A stretch of DNA of 64,000 nucleotides from Turnera subulata (GCA_028386065.3 JAKUCV010006750.1:159515-223514), one strand, 5' to 3'. Positions 16,733 through 27,658 are shown, counted from the first letter of the stretch. The notes: generated from the sequence alone by a model not told the origin. Made by a program: numbers and translations.

Positions 16733-19700
16733 TCAAGGTAAGTTACACATTCCAAGTTCAAGTTTGATCTTGGTGAATTGATCCTCTTTGAGTGGCTTTG
16801 TAAAGATATCAGCAAGCTGATTTTCAGTCTTCACGAATTCAATTGCCACATCCTTCTTCAACACATGGTCTCAGATAAAATGATGCCTCACTTCAATATG
16901 CTTGGTCCGAGAGTGTTGTACAGGATTCTTGGTCAAATTAATAGCACTAGAGCTGTCACAATAGATTGGCACACAATTAAATGTTAGTCCATAATCACTT
17001 AAAGTCTGTTTCATCCATAGGACTTGTGCACAACAAGCTCCTGCTGCAACATATTCAGCCTCAGTGGTTGAGGTTGCAACAGAATTTTGCTTCTTGATTG
17101 ACCAAGACACAAGAGACTGCCCAAGTAATTGGCATGTCCCACTTGTGCTTTTTCAATCTAATGTGCACCCTGCAAAATCTGCATCTGAATAACTTGTTAG
17201 CTCAAAAGTGCTGACTTTAGGATACCATAAACCAAGAGAGGATGTTCCCTTAAGATACTTTAATATGCGCTTAATTGCCTTAAGATGTGATTCTTTTGGA
17301 CATGATTGAAACCTTGCACATAAGCACACACTAAACATTATATCAGGTCTAGTGGCTGTGAGATATAGAAGACTACCTATCATACCCCTGTACAATTTTA
17401 TATCAACATCCTTACCGTGTTCCTCCTTGTCAAGTTTGGTGGATGTACTCATTGGAGTGGGGCTAGGCTTGGTTTCTGACAAACCAAACCGCTTTAGTAG
17501 CTCACGAGTGTACTTAGCTTGATTGAAGAAGATACCTCTATCAAGTTGCTTAACTTGGAAGCCCAGAAAGAAATTGAGCTCACCCATCATGCTCATCTCA
17601 AATTCACTATGCATGAGGCTTTCAAATCCCTTACAAAGTAGATCATTAGTAGCACCAAATAAAATATCATCAACATAGATTTGCACAATGATGACATCAC
17701 GTTTGTCAGACTTAACAAACAATGTTGAATTGACTTTTCCTCTAGAAAAACCTTTAGAAACCAAGTATGAGCTTAACCTATCATACCAAGCCCTAGGTGC
17801 TTGCTTAAGTCCATATAATGCCTTTTTAAGCTTGAATACATGTTCTGGATGTTCATGACTTTTAAAACCAGGTGGTTGTTCAACATATACTTCTTCTAGA
17901 ATATATCCATTTAAGAATGCACTCTTAACATCCATTTGATATAGCTTAAAGGATTTATATGATGCAAATGCAAGTAGCATACGAATAGACTCTAATCTAG
18001 CAACAGGAGCAAAGGTCTCATCATAATCAATACCCTCCTCTTGATTATACCCTTGAGCAACTAACCTTGCTTTGTTTCTTACCAAAACACCTGATTCATC
18101 AAGTTTATTTTTGAAGACCCATTTGGTACCAATGATAGGATGTTCAACTGGTCTTGGCACAAGCTCCCAAACGTCGCTTCTTTTGAATTGGTTCAGCTCT
18201 TCTTGCATTGCCATAATCCAATTCTCATCAAGAATGGCTTCTTTTGCACTTTTGGATTCAACTTGAGAGAGGAATGCAAGATGCAAATTGATGTTGTGCA
18301 GTGAGGATCTGGTAGACACCCCTTTATTTAGATCACCAAGGATAACATCAGTTGTATGTCCCTTGGTGCCCTGATGTTTCCATAGGAAGTTGATCCTTAT
18401 TCTGCTACATTTGGTTCTTCACCAGAACCACTTGGTTGGATCACTGGTTCCAGACGTGGCTGGACGCTTGGTTCCACTCTTGGTTCCAACACAGAAGGTG
18501 TAGGTGGTGCCAGCACAGGTGGTTCATCCTCCTCTTCCACAGAATTCTCACGATTGACAATATGTGGTTGCTCATCAGATGCTATGTCAGTATCTATGTC
18601 ATCACTTTCATCACAAGGGTCAATTTCATCAAACACAACATGCATGGTTTCTTCTACAACCAAGGTTCTTTTATTGGATTAAAGCATTTTTTCATCCTTG
18701 TGTTAGACCATAAAGTTAAAAGTCATCCTTGTATTGGTTTTGGTCTATTTTCATCCCTCTATCCATGGGTTTTTGCTTGTTTTCATCCCTCTAAATAGGC
18801 CAAAAAGGCAAACACAAGGATGAAAATAAGACAAAATTCACAAATAGAGGGATGAAAACGAGCCAAAATCTAATAGAGGGATGCCTTCCAACTTTGAGGT
18901 CTAATACAAGGATGAGAAAAAACTTTATTCCTTCTTTTATTATACACTCTATATGCCTTACTAGTAAGTGAATACCCAAGGAAGACACCATCATCAGATT
19001 TAGCATCAAATTTATCAAGGTTATTCTCAGTATTAAGTATATAACATTTAGACCCAAAAACACGAAAGTAACTGATGCTTGGTTTCTTATCAAACCATAT
19101 CTCATAAGGGGTCTTTTCAATTAAAGGACGTAAGGATACTCTATTTAGAATATAGCATGCTGTGTTTACACCCTCTGCCCAGAAATATGCAGGTAACTTA
19201 TGCTCATTAAGCATAGTTCTAGCCATTACTTGCAAAGTTCGATTCTTCCTTTCAACTACCCTATTTTGTTGAGGCGTTTCTAGGAGTCGAAAAGGTGTGT
19301 TCAATACCACTTTGCTCACAGAAGTGTTTAAAGACAAGGTTATCAAATTCACATCCATGATCACTTCTAATTTTCGAAATTTTATAACCTTTTTCATTTT
19401 GTACTTTCCTAACAAGAGTACCAAATTCATAACATGCATGATCCTTTTGAGCAAGAAATACAACCCATGTGTACCTAGAATAATCATCAACCACCACAAG
19501 AACATAACTTTTACCACCTAAGCTAATGGTTCTCATGGGACCAAACAAGTCAATATGCAATAATTCAAGTGGTCTAGATGTAGAGATAGTGTGTGTAGAT
19601 TTAAAGGAACTTTTAACCTGTTTTCTGAGTTGACATGCTCTACATGTGGTTTCTTTTTCATATTTGAGCATTGGCAGTCCTCTCACCAACTCCTTTTTGG

Positions 19701-20124
19701 ACAGATTTGAAATTAGCTCCAAATTTGCATGACCAAGCCTTCCATGCCATAGAGTTGGGGTTTCTGTTCTAACACTTAGACACTTGAAAACAGGATTAGC
19801 CACATCATTTAGGTTGATAGAGTATATGTTACCTTTTCTCTTTCCAACAAAACCCACTTGGTTTCTGTTAGTGACCAAACATCTAGATGCTTCAAATATA
19901 ATTTTGTACCCTTTATCACATAATTGACTGATGCTTAGCAAGTTATATTTGAGGTTATCAACCAGTAAGACATGCTCAATAGCAGGACAAGAATTAATAT
20001 CACCGAAACCAAGAATTTTACCTTTTGACATATCACCAAAAGTTACATTACCTCGGTCCTTTTCAGTAAGGGATGAGAACATGGAAGAGTCCCCTGTCAT
20101 GTGCCTTGAACAACCACTGTCCAA
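16733..20124 (-). pseudogene. Copia pol: protease, integrase, RT, RNase H (broken)
   Basis: Order on the minus strand: protease WILDSGCSRHMTG at about 20110; integrase zinc finger (HGRLGH, CRAC) and core with an LHIDLFG strand and VVERKNR; RT with [10 protein letters not shown] and YVDD (about 17680); RNase H with TTEAEYVAA and a C-terminal ADIFTKPL. The end is TGA at 16735-16733. Breaks: a frame shift in integrase near 19280, a 256-bp MITE at 18676-18931, a frame change near 18390, an in-frame TGA near 17155 and another near 16870. No active polyprotein can be made. The frame of pol is the same as that of gag, separated by stops. Confidence 0.9.
18676..18931. mobile_element. Mutator-type foldback MITE inside Copia pol
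   Basis: A 256-bp insert whose two halves are largely reverse complements, with terminal ends GGATTAAAGC and GGAATAAAG in inverted orientation. It is flanked by a perfect 10-bp duplication TTCTTTTATT (18666-18675 and 18932-18941). Removing the insert and one duplication restores the pol reading across the site. The 10-bp duplication suits Mutator-like transposases; the element has no coding capacity. Confidence 0.85.
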
Positions 20125-20157
20125 GATCCACTCATCCCTGTTTTCCTGTCAGCATGA

Positions 20158-21860
20158 TCAAGTTTTAGGTACCCAAACTGATTTGGGTCCTTCAGAGTTA
20201 GGCTTGGTTCCTTTCGGAACCCACACATACTTTACATGACAGTTGTGTTTCTTGAACCAACAAGACCTAATGCCATGACCAACTCTACCACAGAAATGAC
20301 AGGTAATATGTGGTGCTTTAGAGTGATGTGAGTGCATATGCATATTCATCCTTGGTCTATATGGTTGACTAGACCCAGCCTTAACAAATTTCATCGGTGG
20401 ACTTGGTTTGTGAAAAACCACATGGTTTGTAGAGCTTGGTTTGTTAAAAACCATGTGAGTAGCACCTATTTCTTCTTTCTGCACTGAATGTCTTTGCTGT
20501 CCTAGCAGAAGATTTAAACTATCTGTTCCTTTAGTGAATTTCTCAAGAGAACACTTTAGATCTTCAACACTCCTATTTAACATATCGTTTTCTTTCAACA
20601 ATTTTTCACAAGTAGCAATGTTGCAAGCAATTTTCTTTTCAAGTTCATCAAGAGCATTTTGGATAGCAAATTTATCAACTTTCAAAGTTTCACAAGATTT
20701 CAGAGCTTCGGTGTGAGCAAGATTAAGCTTTTCATATGCTTTTCTATGAGCTTCAGCATCATATTCAAGAATCTCAATTCTTTTCTTGTATGCACTATTC
20801 TTTTTAAGCACTTGCTTATACTTATCATGCAATTCACCAAAAGCATCTTGTAATTCATCATAAGTAAAGTCAGGAGCATTAAATACCTCAGATTCTTCTT
20901 GAGCCATCAGACAAAGTTTCACAGCTTCTTCTATTTCAGAATCGCTTTCAGAATCCGAGTCATCCCAAGCTACCATAGCCCTCTTCCCTTTGGTTTTTGA
21001 AGAGTCATATCTATTCTTCTTCTGATGTGGACATTCAGCTTTAATGTGACCAGGTCGGTTGCAGTCAAAACAGATTAGAGGATCTTTCTTTGGTTCTTCA
21101 ATCTTCACACCTCTAGGACTTCTACTCTTTTGCTGCTTTTTTATCTTGAGATATCTTACAACCCTTTTGGAAAGAAGTGCCACTTCAGAGTCACTGTCTT
21201 CATCACCAGATTCATGGGATTTTAAGGCCAGGTCCTTCTTCTTTGGTTCCTTGGTTTCAAACTTAGAACCATGCACTATAAGCTTGCCAATTAGCTCATC
21301 ATAGGTGAGAGTGTTCAAGTTCTGAGCTTCTTCTATGGCAGTAACCTTGGGCTCCCACTCCTTAGGTAGAGACCTAAGTACCTTTGCAACCTTTTCTCTG
21401 TGTGTGATAACCTTCCCAAGAGTTGCAAGGCTGTTGCACATAATTGTGAAGCGAGTATCCATCTCCTGTATGGTTTCACCAGAAACCATCTGAAACAGTT
21501 CATAGTCCCTCATGAGACGATCGAGCCTTGACTCCTTCACTTGGTTTGTGCCTTCATGAGTGACACATAGAAGCCTATAGATCTCATAGGCAGTTTCACA
21601 AGATCTCACTCTTTGAAACTCACTCTCACTTATTCCACAAAGAAGGACATTCTTGGCTTGAGCATCAAGCTTAGCCTTTTTTAGCTCCTCTTCTGACCAG
21701 AACTACATGTCCCTCAGTAGTCTGGCATAAAGATGCTGTACAATGTTCCACATCTCCAGATCTTTGCCTTCAAGGAAGATCTTCATCCTGAACTTCCAGT
21801 AATCAAAGTTTGCACCATCGAAGTGGGGTGCTTTGTTGATGCTATTTCCCTCATAAGCCA
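20158..21860 (-). pseudogene. Copia gag (broken)
   Basis: The conserved start of gag (MAYEGNSINK, then FDGANFDYWK) lies at 21860, but the frame is disturbed near 21710-21760. A long open segment of 483 codons runs from 21609 to 20158. It contains a UBN2-type capsid region, a zinc knuckle C-F-D-C-x4-H-x4-C at about 21060, a long coiled-coil-like Lys/Glu/Leu segment, and a second Cys-His cluster (C-H-F-C-x4-H) at about 20290. Two in-frame TGA codons separate it from the protease. Confidence 0.85.
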
Positions 21861-21917
21861 TGATCTTTGCCTCTGGATGTTACTCCTTTATACTGAGGAC
21901 GTGGCTCCGCTATCAAT

Positions 21918-22914
21918 TGTTAGCCCGAATAGGCCTGAGAGGACCACTACCTAAAGGCCCTTCCTTTAGGATTTTAGAAACTCTCACTATCTTAGGCTTT
22001 TGCGGGATCAGCCTTAACCGATTATAGAAACCAAGCTTTTGCAGGCTAAGCTCAAACCTTTACACACACAAGCTTTTGCAGGCTAAGCTCTAACCTTTAC
22101 AAGTTTTTCCCAGGCTAAACTCTAACCTTTACTCAAATCAAAACCCTAATTTGAGGACCCAGCAATACTACACTAGTCTTGCCTAAACACTCTACCCTTT
22201 GTAAGAACTTGGAGAACAAGATTAAGCACAAATTCAAAGCTCTCAAAAACAGTAAGAACACAGCAGGTATAAGCTCAATAATCAACTTAATAGCACGTTT
22301 TCAAATGGCTGGGTTAAGGAAGAAAGATATGCAATGGCCTTCCTTATATAGTGCTTGAGTTGGTGGGGGTAGGTGAGATATTTTTCTCTTCCTCCAGCGG
22401 CTACAATCTCCCATGAAGCTCCAGATCAGACCTTGATGCTCTGCAGGATGCTGCTGCTTTATTTTGAGGAAGTCCACTCTCCATTTGCCTCCATTATACA
22501 AAGACTTTCCATTTTTGGCAATCCGGACCACAAAATTGGACCACATGGTCCCCTTCACATAATTGATCAAAGAGAGGTGAGAGATAAGGGTTGAAGTCTT
22601 CTCTCCAGTGTTGGACCATTTTCTCTGCCCTTTGGAATAGTTGGGAGTTGGCTTTAATTGCTGTATGGACCGTTGGGACCACTTGGCCTCTTGCAGTTGG
22701 GACCACGATGTTGACAGACAGGTGTGGTTTCATCTGAAACCAAGCTGAGAAACCAAGCTAAAAACCAACCTGCGAGAAAACTCAACACAAGTATATATGG
22801 CAAACATTTAATCCTGTTTGTTAGTCATCAAAATCATAATATATCAACGCACTAAACATGGTTAATTATGGATTAACACTGATTAAAGTATTAGACCCAT
22901 GTTTAGGCTAACAA
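21918..22914 (-). repeat. 5' LTR of the composite Copia
   Basis: About 997 bp with TGTTAGCC / GGCTAACA ends. A TATATAAG promoter motif (minus strand) is at 22343-22350. The variant primer site TGATAGCGGAGCC (minus strand, 21915-21903) follows directly inside. Confidence 0.88.
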
Positions 22915-22919
22915 CTTTT

Positions 22920-23425
22920 CCTTTCCTCATTCTTCTTTTTTTCTTTTTTTTTCTTTTTTTTTATTTTCTTTTTTCCACTTTTTTTTTTTGAGGGGAATGA
23001 CCCGTTTGAACATCAGCATTTGGATAAAACTCTTTAGAAAGCTAGATTCATTTTCGGGAGGCAATTCTTTTAGACAAGTGTTCAAGGTGAATGTGATGGG
23101 GTCTATGTGGAGGTTGGAATGGATAGATGTTTGAAGGTTAACTTGGGTTTGGGTTTGAAGGCTGAAAAAGGTGAGTGTTTAGGTAGGAATGGTTTACACC
23201 CACAGACTCAGATCTTCGTAGTTCATCGAAAGGTCCTTGGGTTAAGTCAAGGGACTTTCATGGAAATTTGTTAATTTTTTTCCACACAAAGATGAGGGAA
23301 TAAAATTTTATTCCTTGAAAGGAACTAAAAGGTACACTTATTCAAATGCTTGAAAATAAAGTGAGTCTAATGAGATTAAACCATCACTCTTTATGAAAAT
23401 TTAGACTCTCTACTCTCGATTCTCA
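22920..23425. other. Pyrimidine tract and unassigned sequence
   Basis: A T/C-rich tract at about 22915-22992 abuts the Copia LTR. The rest has no recognised coding sequence. It may be retroelement debris, since Tat-type Gypsy fragments follow. Confidence 0.4.
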
Positions 23426-23644
23426 TCAATATCTATGCATAGTTGGCAATGTCAACAACCCCTTATCGATCAAGTTCTGAATGGCATGGCGCAAGCTTCC
23501 ACAGTGGTCAACTGTATGTCCTTGACTCCGGTGATACTCACAATATTTGCTTTGATCAGCTGTGGGGTTTGCATATGGTTTTGGCTCTAGAGGCTTCAAC
23601 AATCCGCCATTTATGCACTGCTTGAACACTTCTCCAATGGGCAT
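23426..23644 (-). pseudogene. Gypsy (Tat-type) gag fragment
   Basis: The 72-codon frame contains C-E-Y-H-x5-H-x4-C followed by LRHAIQNLIDKG, the characteristic CCHC-like end of gag in plant Tat/Ogre/Athila Gypsy elements, preceded by a GLLKPLEPKPY-like segment. It stops abruptly on both sides, so only a gag C-terminal scrap remains. It points opposite to the LTR remnant to its right and is therefore probably from a different insertion. Confidence 0.75.
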
Positions 23645-24735
23645 CGCTTGGATGACCGCCGGTCATGGCGGTCATGGACGCCCAGAAATGCCAATTTCCT
23701 CGATTTTTGTTTCCAATTCGATCCTACGCGGTTTTGGTCCAGATTTTCGGGCATAATCTTCACCATTAAGCTGGTCCACGCCCCTAGGCTTCCCAGAACA
23801 CTATAAATAGGACCCCTCATACACATTTCAAAGGACACACTATTATTCACATACTTACTCATAAGCTTTGTTGCTTGGGAAAACTCTACCTCTCCAACCT
23901 TAGAAATATATTCTTAGGTAGAAATTCTAGAGAATTTTCGTAGGGAGCACTAGCAATAGTCCAGCAAGGAGGAACCAAAAAGGGGATCAACCATTGAGCT
24001 AAGAAGTGGCAAGAAGGTGGGTGGAGAACACAATCCAACGCAATGAGCTAGAGGAGGGCTACAAGAGATAACACTAAAACCTTTTTTATTGATTTTTGTT
24101 GGCTATATGCGTATGCTTTTGATGATGTAAGTGGCGACATAATGCCATGTTTAGAACTACGTGGCTTTGACCCCGGTCACTCGGGTACGTACAGGGGCGG
24201 ATTTAGGGGGAGCAAGGGGGCCCAGGCCCGCCCTAAAATCCTATTTGATCTAAATATGGCAAGAATTCTACAAATATTAACATGTAGCTTGGTGGTAAGT
24301 GTGGTGTTATACATTCTTCCCTGGTTCGAATCCTTCCATTGGCTCTTCCCCTTTAGATTTTTTAAATATTTCCCATATGATACAATTAAGTCCCTATTAA
24401 TTTATATAATATTATGATTTGGCCCTCCCTATTTTTTTTCCTGGATCCGCCCCTGAGTACGTAGGTAGTCTCGATTTCACAATAGGATGCAAGCCAAATC
24501 TTTTTCTTCTCCCTTCTCTTTGCTTTCCACACTTGTACACCTGCACAAGGCACACTTGTACTTTGTAATTGCACAAGGTTTCGACCCAACACGGATGGGT
24601 GCCTAACACCTTCCCATCCTTGACGAACTCCCGATCCCATGTCTTTGGTTCGTCATGACCATGTTGCCTAAAGGAGTCATATAAAGGCTTTTTCCAAATT
24701 TTGTCCTTAATAAAATTTAGGTGCCGACTCCATTG
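23645..24735 (+). mobile_element. Tat-type Gypsy LTR remnant with promoter and primer site
   Basis: A clear TATAAATA box is at 23802-23809, followed by transcript-leader-like sequence. The block GGGTGCCTAACACCTTCCC near 24598, then CCCGATCCCATG, and an ending in AATAAAATTTAGGTGCCGACTCC (split here only for description; 24709-24731) resemble the 3' end and primer site (GGCGACTCC-type) of Tat/Ogre elements. A hAT MITE splits it. The left boundary is not defined. Confidence 0.55.
24192..24455. mobile_element. hAT-type MITE (CAGGGGCGGA family), copy 1
   Basis: 264 bp with terminal CAGGGGCGGATTTAGG and CCTGGATCCGCCCCTG in inverted orientation. The flanking 8 bp match 7 of 8: GGTACGTA (24184-24191) and AGTACGTA (24456-24463), as expected for a hAT target duplication. 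Inside are tRNA-like A-box (TAGCTTGGTGG, 24285-24295) and perfect B-box (GGTTCGAATCC, 24323-24333) motifs. Confidence 0.85.
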
Positions 24736-26100
24736 ACATGGGATTGACCCGAGGAACAAGGTAAAAAGGAATAGGTGAATAGGCCCAAGTGATTTTGGAT
24801 CGGGTGTTCATAATATTCACCACGAATTCAATTTTGGTTGGGCGACAAAGCTTCCTTTGTTGAGGGGTTTCTATGGAAGTTTTATTTGTAATTAATGGAT
24901 AACCTTTCATTGGGGTTTTAGTTTGATCGACTTAATGTCCACGGTTGCTAGGACAAGTGTCGGAGGTTGATTGACGAGAATAAGTGATGATCCGTTTTGG
25001 TTGTTGTGGCAGGCCGATGTAAGTAGTGGTTGTTGGGGCCCAATTTGGTTGTTGTGAGGATTGAGATTTTAGAAGCCAATTCTTATATTGACTACATGTC
25101 GGCTTGGTTGTTTTGGTAGGCCGGTCGTTTTGGGCTTGGTTGTTGTGGAGAGTTGAGTACTTGCTCAACTTGATTATTTTGGCGATTGGTGACATGCTCT
25201 TGGTGGATCAGTGTTTGGTGGTCCTTGGGGTTGTTATTCGAAATCGGTGGCTTGTTTAAAAGTAAGGTTGTTTCCTCAAGTCTCGGCAAAGGAGAAAGAC
25301 TGATTAGCAATCAGCTAGGTAGTCCGCATGGAGACGATTTTGGTGATTGGAGGTCTTGAACACCCAATTTGTCTTTGCCTTCAATTAAAAGGCTGAGGGG
25401 GGGCAATTGTTTACACCGAACCAAAATCGTGGGCTGGTAGTTGTGTGGGTTTCAGGAGTTGGATTCACCAATTGTTGTAGTCTCACTGGTTGTTCTAGAA
25501 GGTTGTTGTGACAATCGTCCTTTGATTGTCTTTTAGATCCCTGGTTGCTGGGCCAGTTGTGATTGTCTTTTGGAACCCTGGTTGCTGGGCCGGTTGTTGT
25601 GGTCTCACTGGTTGTTCTATGGGCAGTTGTTGTGACAATCATCATTGCCATTTGGGTCCCTAGTTGCTGGGCTTGTCGGTTGTGGGGAATGGCTAACCTT
25701 TGAGGCCATGGAGATTAATCGCCTGATCTAGTCTTTGTGATTGACCATGAGAACAATTGTTGGGTCATGAAGACTAGGAGATTTGAAGTTGATTCGGCAA
25801 AGATTGGGGTTATCTTATCTGGGTGGTTTTAAATTTGAGTTCGACGGCTTGTCATCGATGCATTTGAACGGCAAGTTTTGGTTTGAGTTTGAATTTAAAC
25901 AAGATTATAAGAGATCTTGATTTGATCTGTTGAATTTTGAACATTGCCTATATAAGGCTATTGACAATTCTTGTACCGCAACACGAAAAGATCAATCAAA
26001 CAAGCAATTATTATATTTTTGTCAATTAGCCTTTACTTTATCGCATATTAGCGTAAAGTTACTATGCTAGCCTAGTGTAACTTAATTTAGAAAAACCAAA
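24736..26100 (+). other. G/T-rich retroelement leader-like region with tandem repeats
   Basis: Many GGTTGTTGTGG-like phrases make this stretch G/T-rich. A unit of about 123 bp starting TCACTGGTTGTTCTA is repeated at 25483 and 25606. No protein domain is seen. Its position just after a Tat-like primer site suggests the untranslated leader of that element (inference). Confidence 0.4.
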
Positions 26101-26269
26101 ACCCGGTTTGAGGCGTGCGACACCGTCCGTTTGTCCTTCAGTGATTGGATGCGGTGAGTCGAGGGTCGCTCGCTGTTCGTTGCGCAAGCATGGAGTATTT
26201 ATGCAGTTCTTCTCCTCCTCCCCTTCCTGTTAAGGCGGTCGTGAGCTGTATACGGAAGTGCCTAGCAGG

Positions 26270-26495
26270 CTCAAAGTTTTCATGTCTACAGGGAAGCTAA
26301 TAGTGCGGCGGATCGGATGATCTTGTTGCGCTGGCAAGATCCTATCCATTGGGTTTGCACTATTTGCAGGACCCTCCTGTCTCTATCCTGGGTTTCTGGG
26401 TTTCTTACAGAATGATAGGGGTCTCTTTTCCCGTTTATGTGTGCCTTCATCTGGCTAATTTAGGGCTTTAGCCACGTTTCTCTACCAAAAAAAAC
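26270..26495 (+). pseudogene. LINE RNase H tail remnant
   Basis: A frame at about 26271-26400 encodes FHVYREANSAADR, the conserved C-terminal motif of the RNase H domain of plant LINEs, followed within 30 codons by a stop. An A-run at 26487-26494 may be its poly(A) end. Only the tail of the domain is recognisable. Confidence 0.6.
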
Positions 26496-26917
26496 AACAC
26501 GGACGCCTCCCTCAATATGAAAGCTCTTATTTAATTATGAAAGCACCATGAATTTATTGGAAATTTATAATGCTACAATTACAATTTATTTCTTCCGACA
26601 AAAGAAAATTACAATTTATTTCTGAATCACTTTACATGGCAGGGAAAGGAAAGAAAAATGTCCTAGCCCGTTACATGAATCACATAAAATTTGTGGGATA
26701 TGCATCCTAGCTGCTGAGGCATGCAGTTCTCCTCCATAACTGCAACTAGGAGAGGAGAGCCACGTAACCTTACAGTTTCATCTCTTATTTTAATTCCATT
26801 GCTGATGCTTAGAATTAACATACACGAAATATTGCTTGAAATAAAGTAAAGATTACTAACAAGGAACAATTAATGGGCCTATATGTTTGGTTTGCTGGGG
26901 AAATTGTGAATCTTGCA

Positions 26918-27499
26918 TTAAACACTTCTGGCAAGCATCTCCTGGTACCTCTTGAATGATTCCAGCTTTTGCAGACGCATCTGCTTGTGAAATCTGGAGA
27001 TGAACAAATCTGCAACGTGATCTATCTCATCTTCCAGGCTGAAATCTTCTCCTTCCTCCTTGGAATTCTTGACCAAATCGATGATGGAGCCACCTGGGTC
27101 ATCAAAATCCTCCTCTTCATCAAACAAGCAGTGCCTAAGATCCGGGTACTTATCGTCGTCATCATCATAATAGTTGTAGTCATTGTTGCAATTGTCATCT
27201 GCCAACTGGGTGCAACTGGAATTTGACTGGTTGGCTCTGCCATTGCAGTAGAGGACAATGGCCTTGCTTTGATCCTCCTCATCTCCGTACTCGCTTTCCT
27301 TGTCAAGCTGACCAAGAATGCTATGAATCTTGTTGGAGATGGAACCCATCAACACCCTCTTGCTCTTAACTAAAGAAAACATGATAGCCCGAGCTTTTAA
27401 TGTGCTTGTTTTATTCTTCACAGCCAAAGACTTGGCCTTGGCAATAGAACTCAACAATGCCACTATACGTTTCAAGAAAACAGATGCTTTATTCTTCAT
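26918..27499 (-). CDS. DUF761 / cotton-fibre-type protein
   Basis: Single-exon gene of 193 residues if started at the Met at 27499; a further in-frame Met at 27538 would add 13 hydrophobic residues. I prefer 27499 because the lysine-rich MKNKASVFLKR start is typical of this family. Seen: a basic N-terminal third, a middle rich in Asp/Asn/Tyr (about residues 100-130), an acidic stretch, and a C-terminal block reading ADLFISRFHKQMRLQ and ending RYQEMLARS, the hallmark of DUF761 (PF05553). Family members are often induced by stress or elicitors, but biochemical function is unknown. A TATA box lies about 160 bp upstream. No transmembrane helix is evident with the shorter start. Confidence 0.88.
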   Translation of the reverse strand: MKNKASVFLKRIVALLSSIAKAKSLAVKNKTSTLKARAIMFSLVKSKRVLMGSISNKIHSILGQLDKESEYGDEEDQSKAIVLYCNGRANQSNSSCTQLADDNCNNDYNYYDDDDDKYPDLRHCLFDEEEDFDDPGGSIIDLVKNSKEEGEDFSLEDEIDHVADLFISRFHKQMRLQKLESFKRYQEMLARSV

Positions 27500-27658
27500 T
27501 TTTGGGATTTTTGTAAGAAAACAAAACCAAACAAACAAAACAGAAGCAGAAGCTGAAAAAGAATGGAGATAGGCTCAGTATTAGGACGATGGATGGATAT
27601 AGGCTGTCAAAGACAAAGTAGTGGTTAGCATGAGGGATTCCTTAAGGCCTTGAAGAGG

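Larger units (their letters stand above)
9354..22914 (-). mobile_element. Composite SIRE-like Copia retrotransposon with three LTR segments
   Basis: Reading on the minus strand: 5' LTR (22914-21918), primer site, gag, protease, integrase, RT, RNase H, a long spacer, an extra ORF, then a truncated LTR (12914-12715), a second diverged extra-ORF region and a full 3' LTR (10522-9354). Outer flanks share CTTTT (9349-9353 and 22915-22919), suggesting one insertion. Polypurine tracts precede both the truncated LTR and the final LTR. The order gag-PR-INT-RT-RH is Copia. Two zinc knuckles in gag, in-frame stops between gag and PR, and an ORF after pol point to the SIRE/Maximus lineage (inference). All coding parts are broken. 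Confidence 0.85.

Noticed and set aside
24192..24455. Interpretation as a tRNA-derived SINE
   Set aside because: Inverted hAT ends and the 8-bp duplication define a DNA transposon; no poly(A) or simple-repeat tail is present. The tRNA-like boxes are reported as a finding instead.
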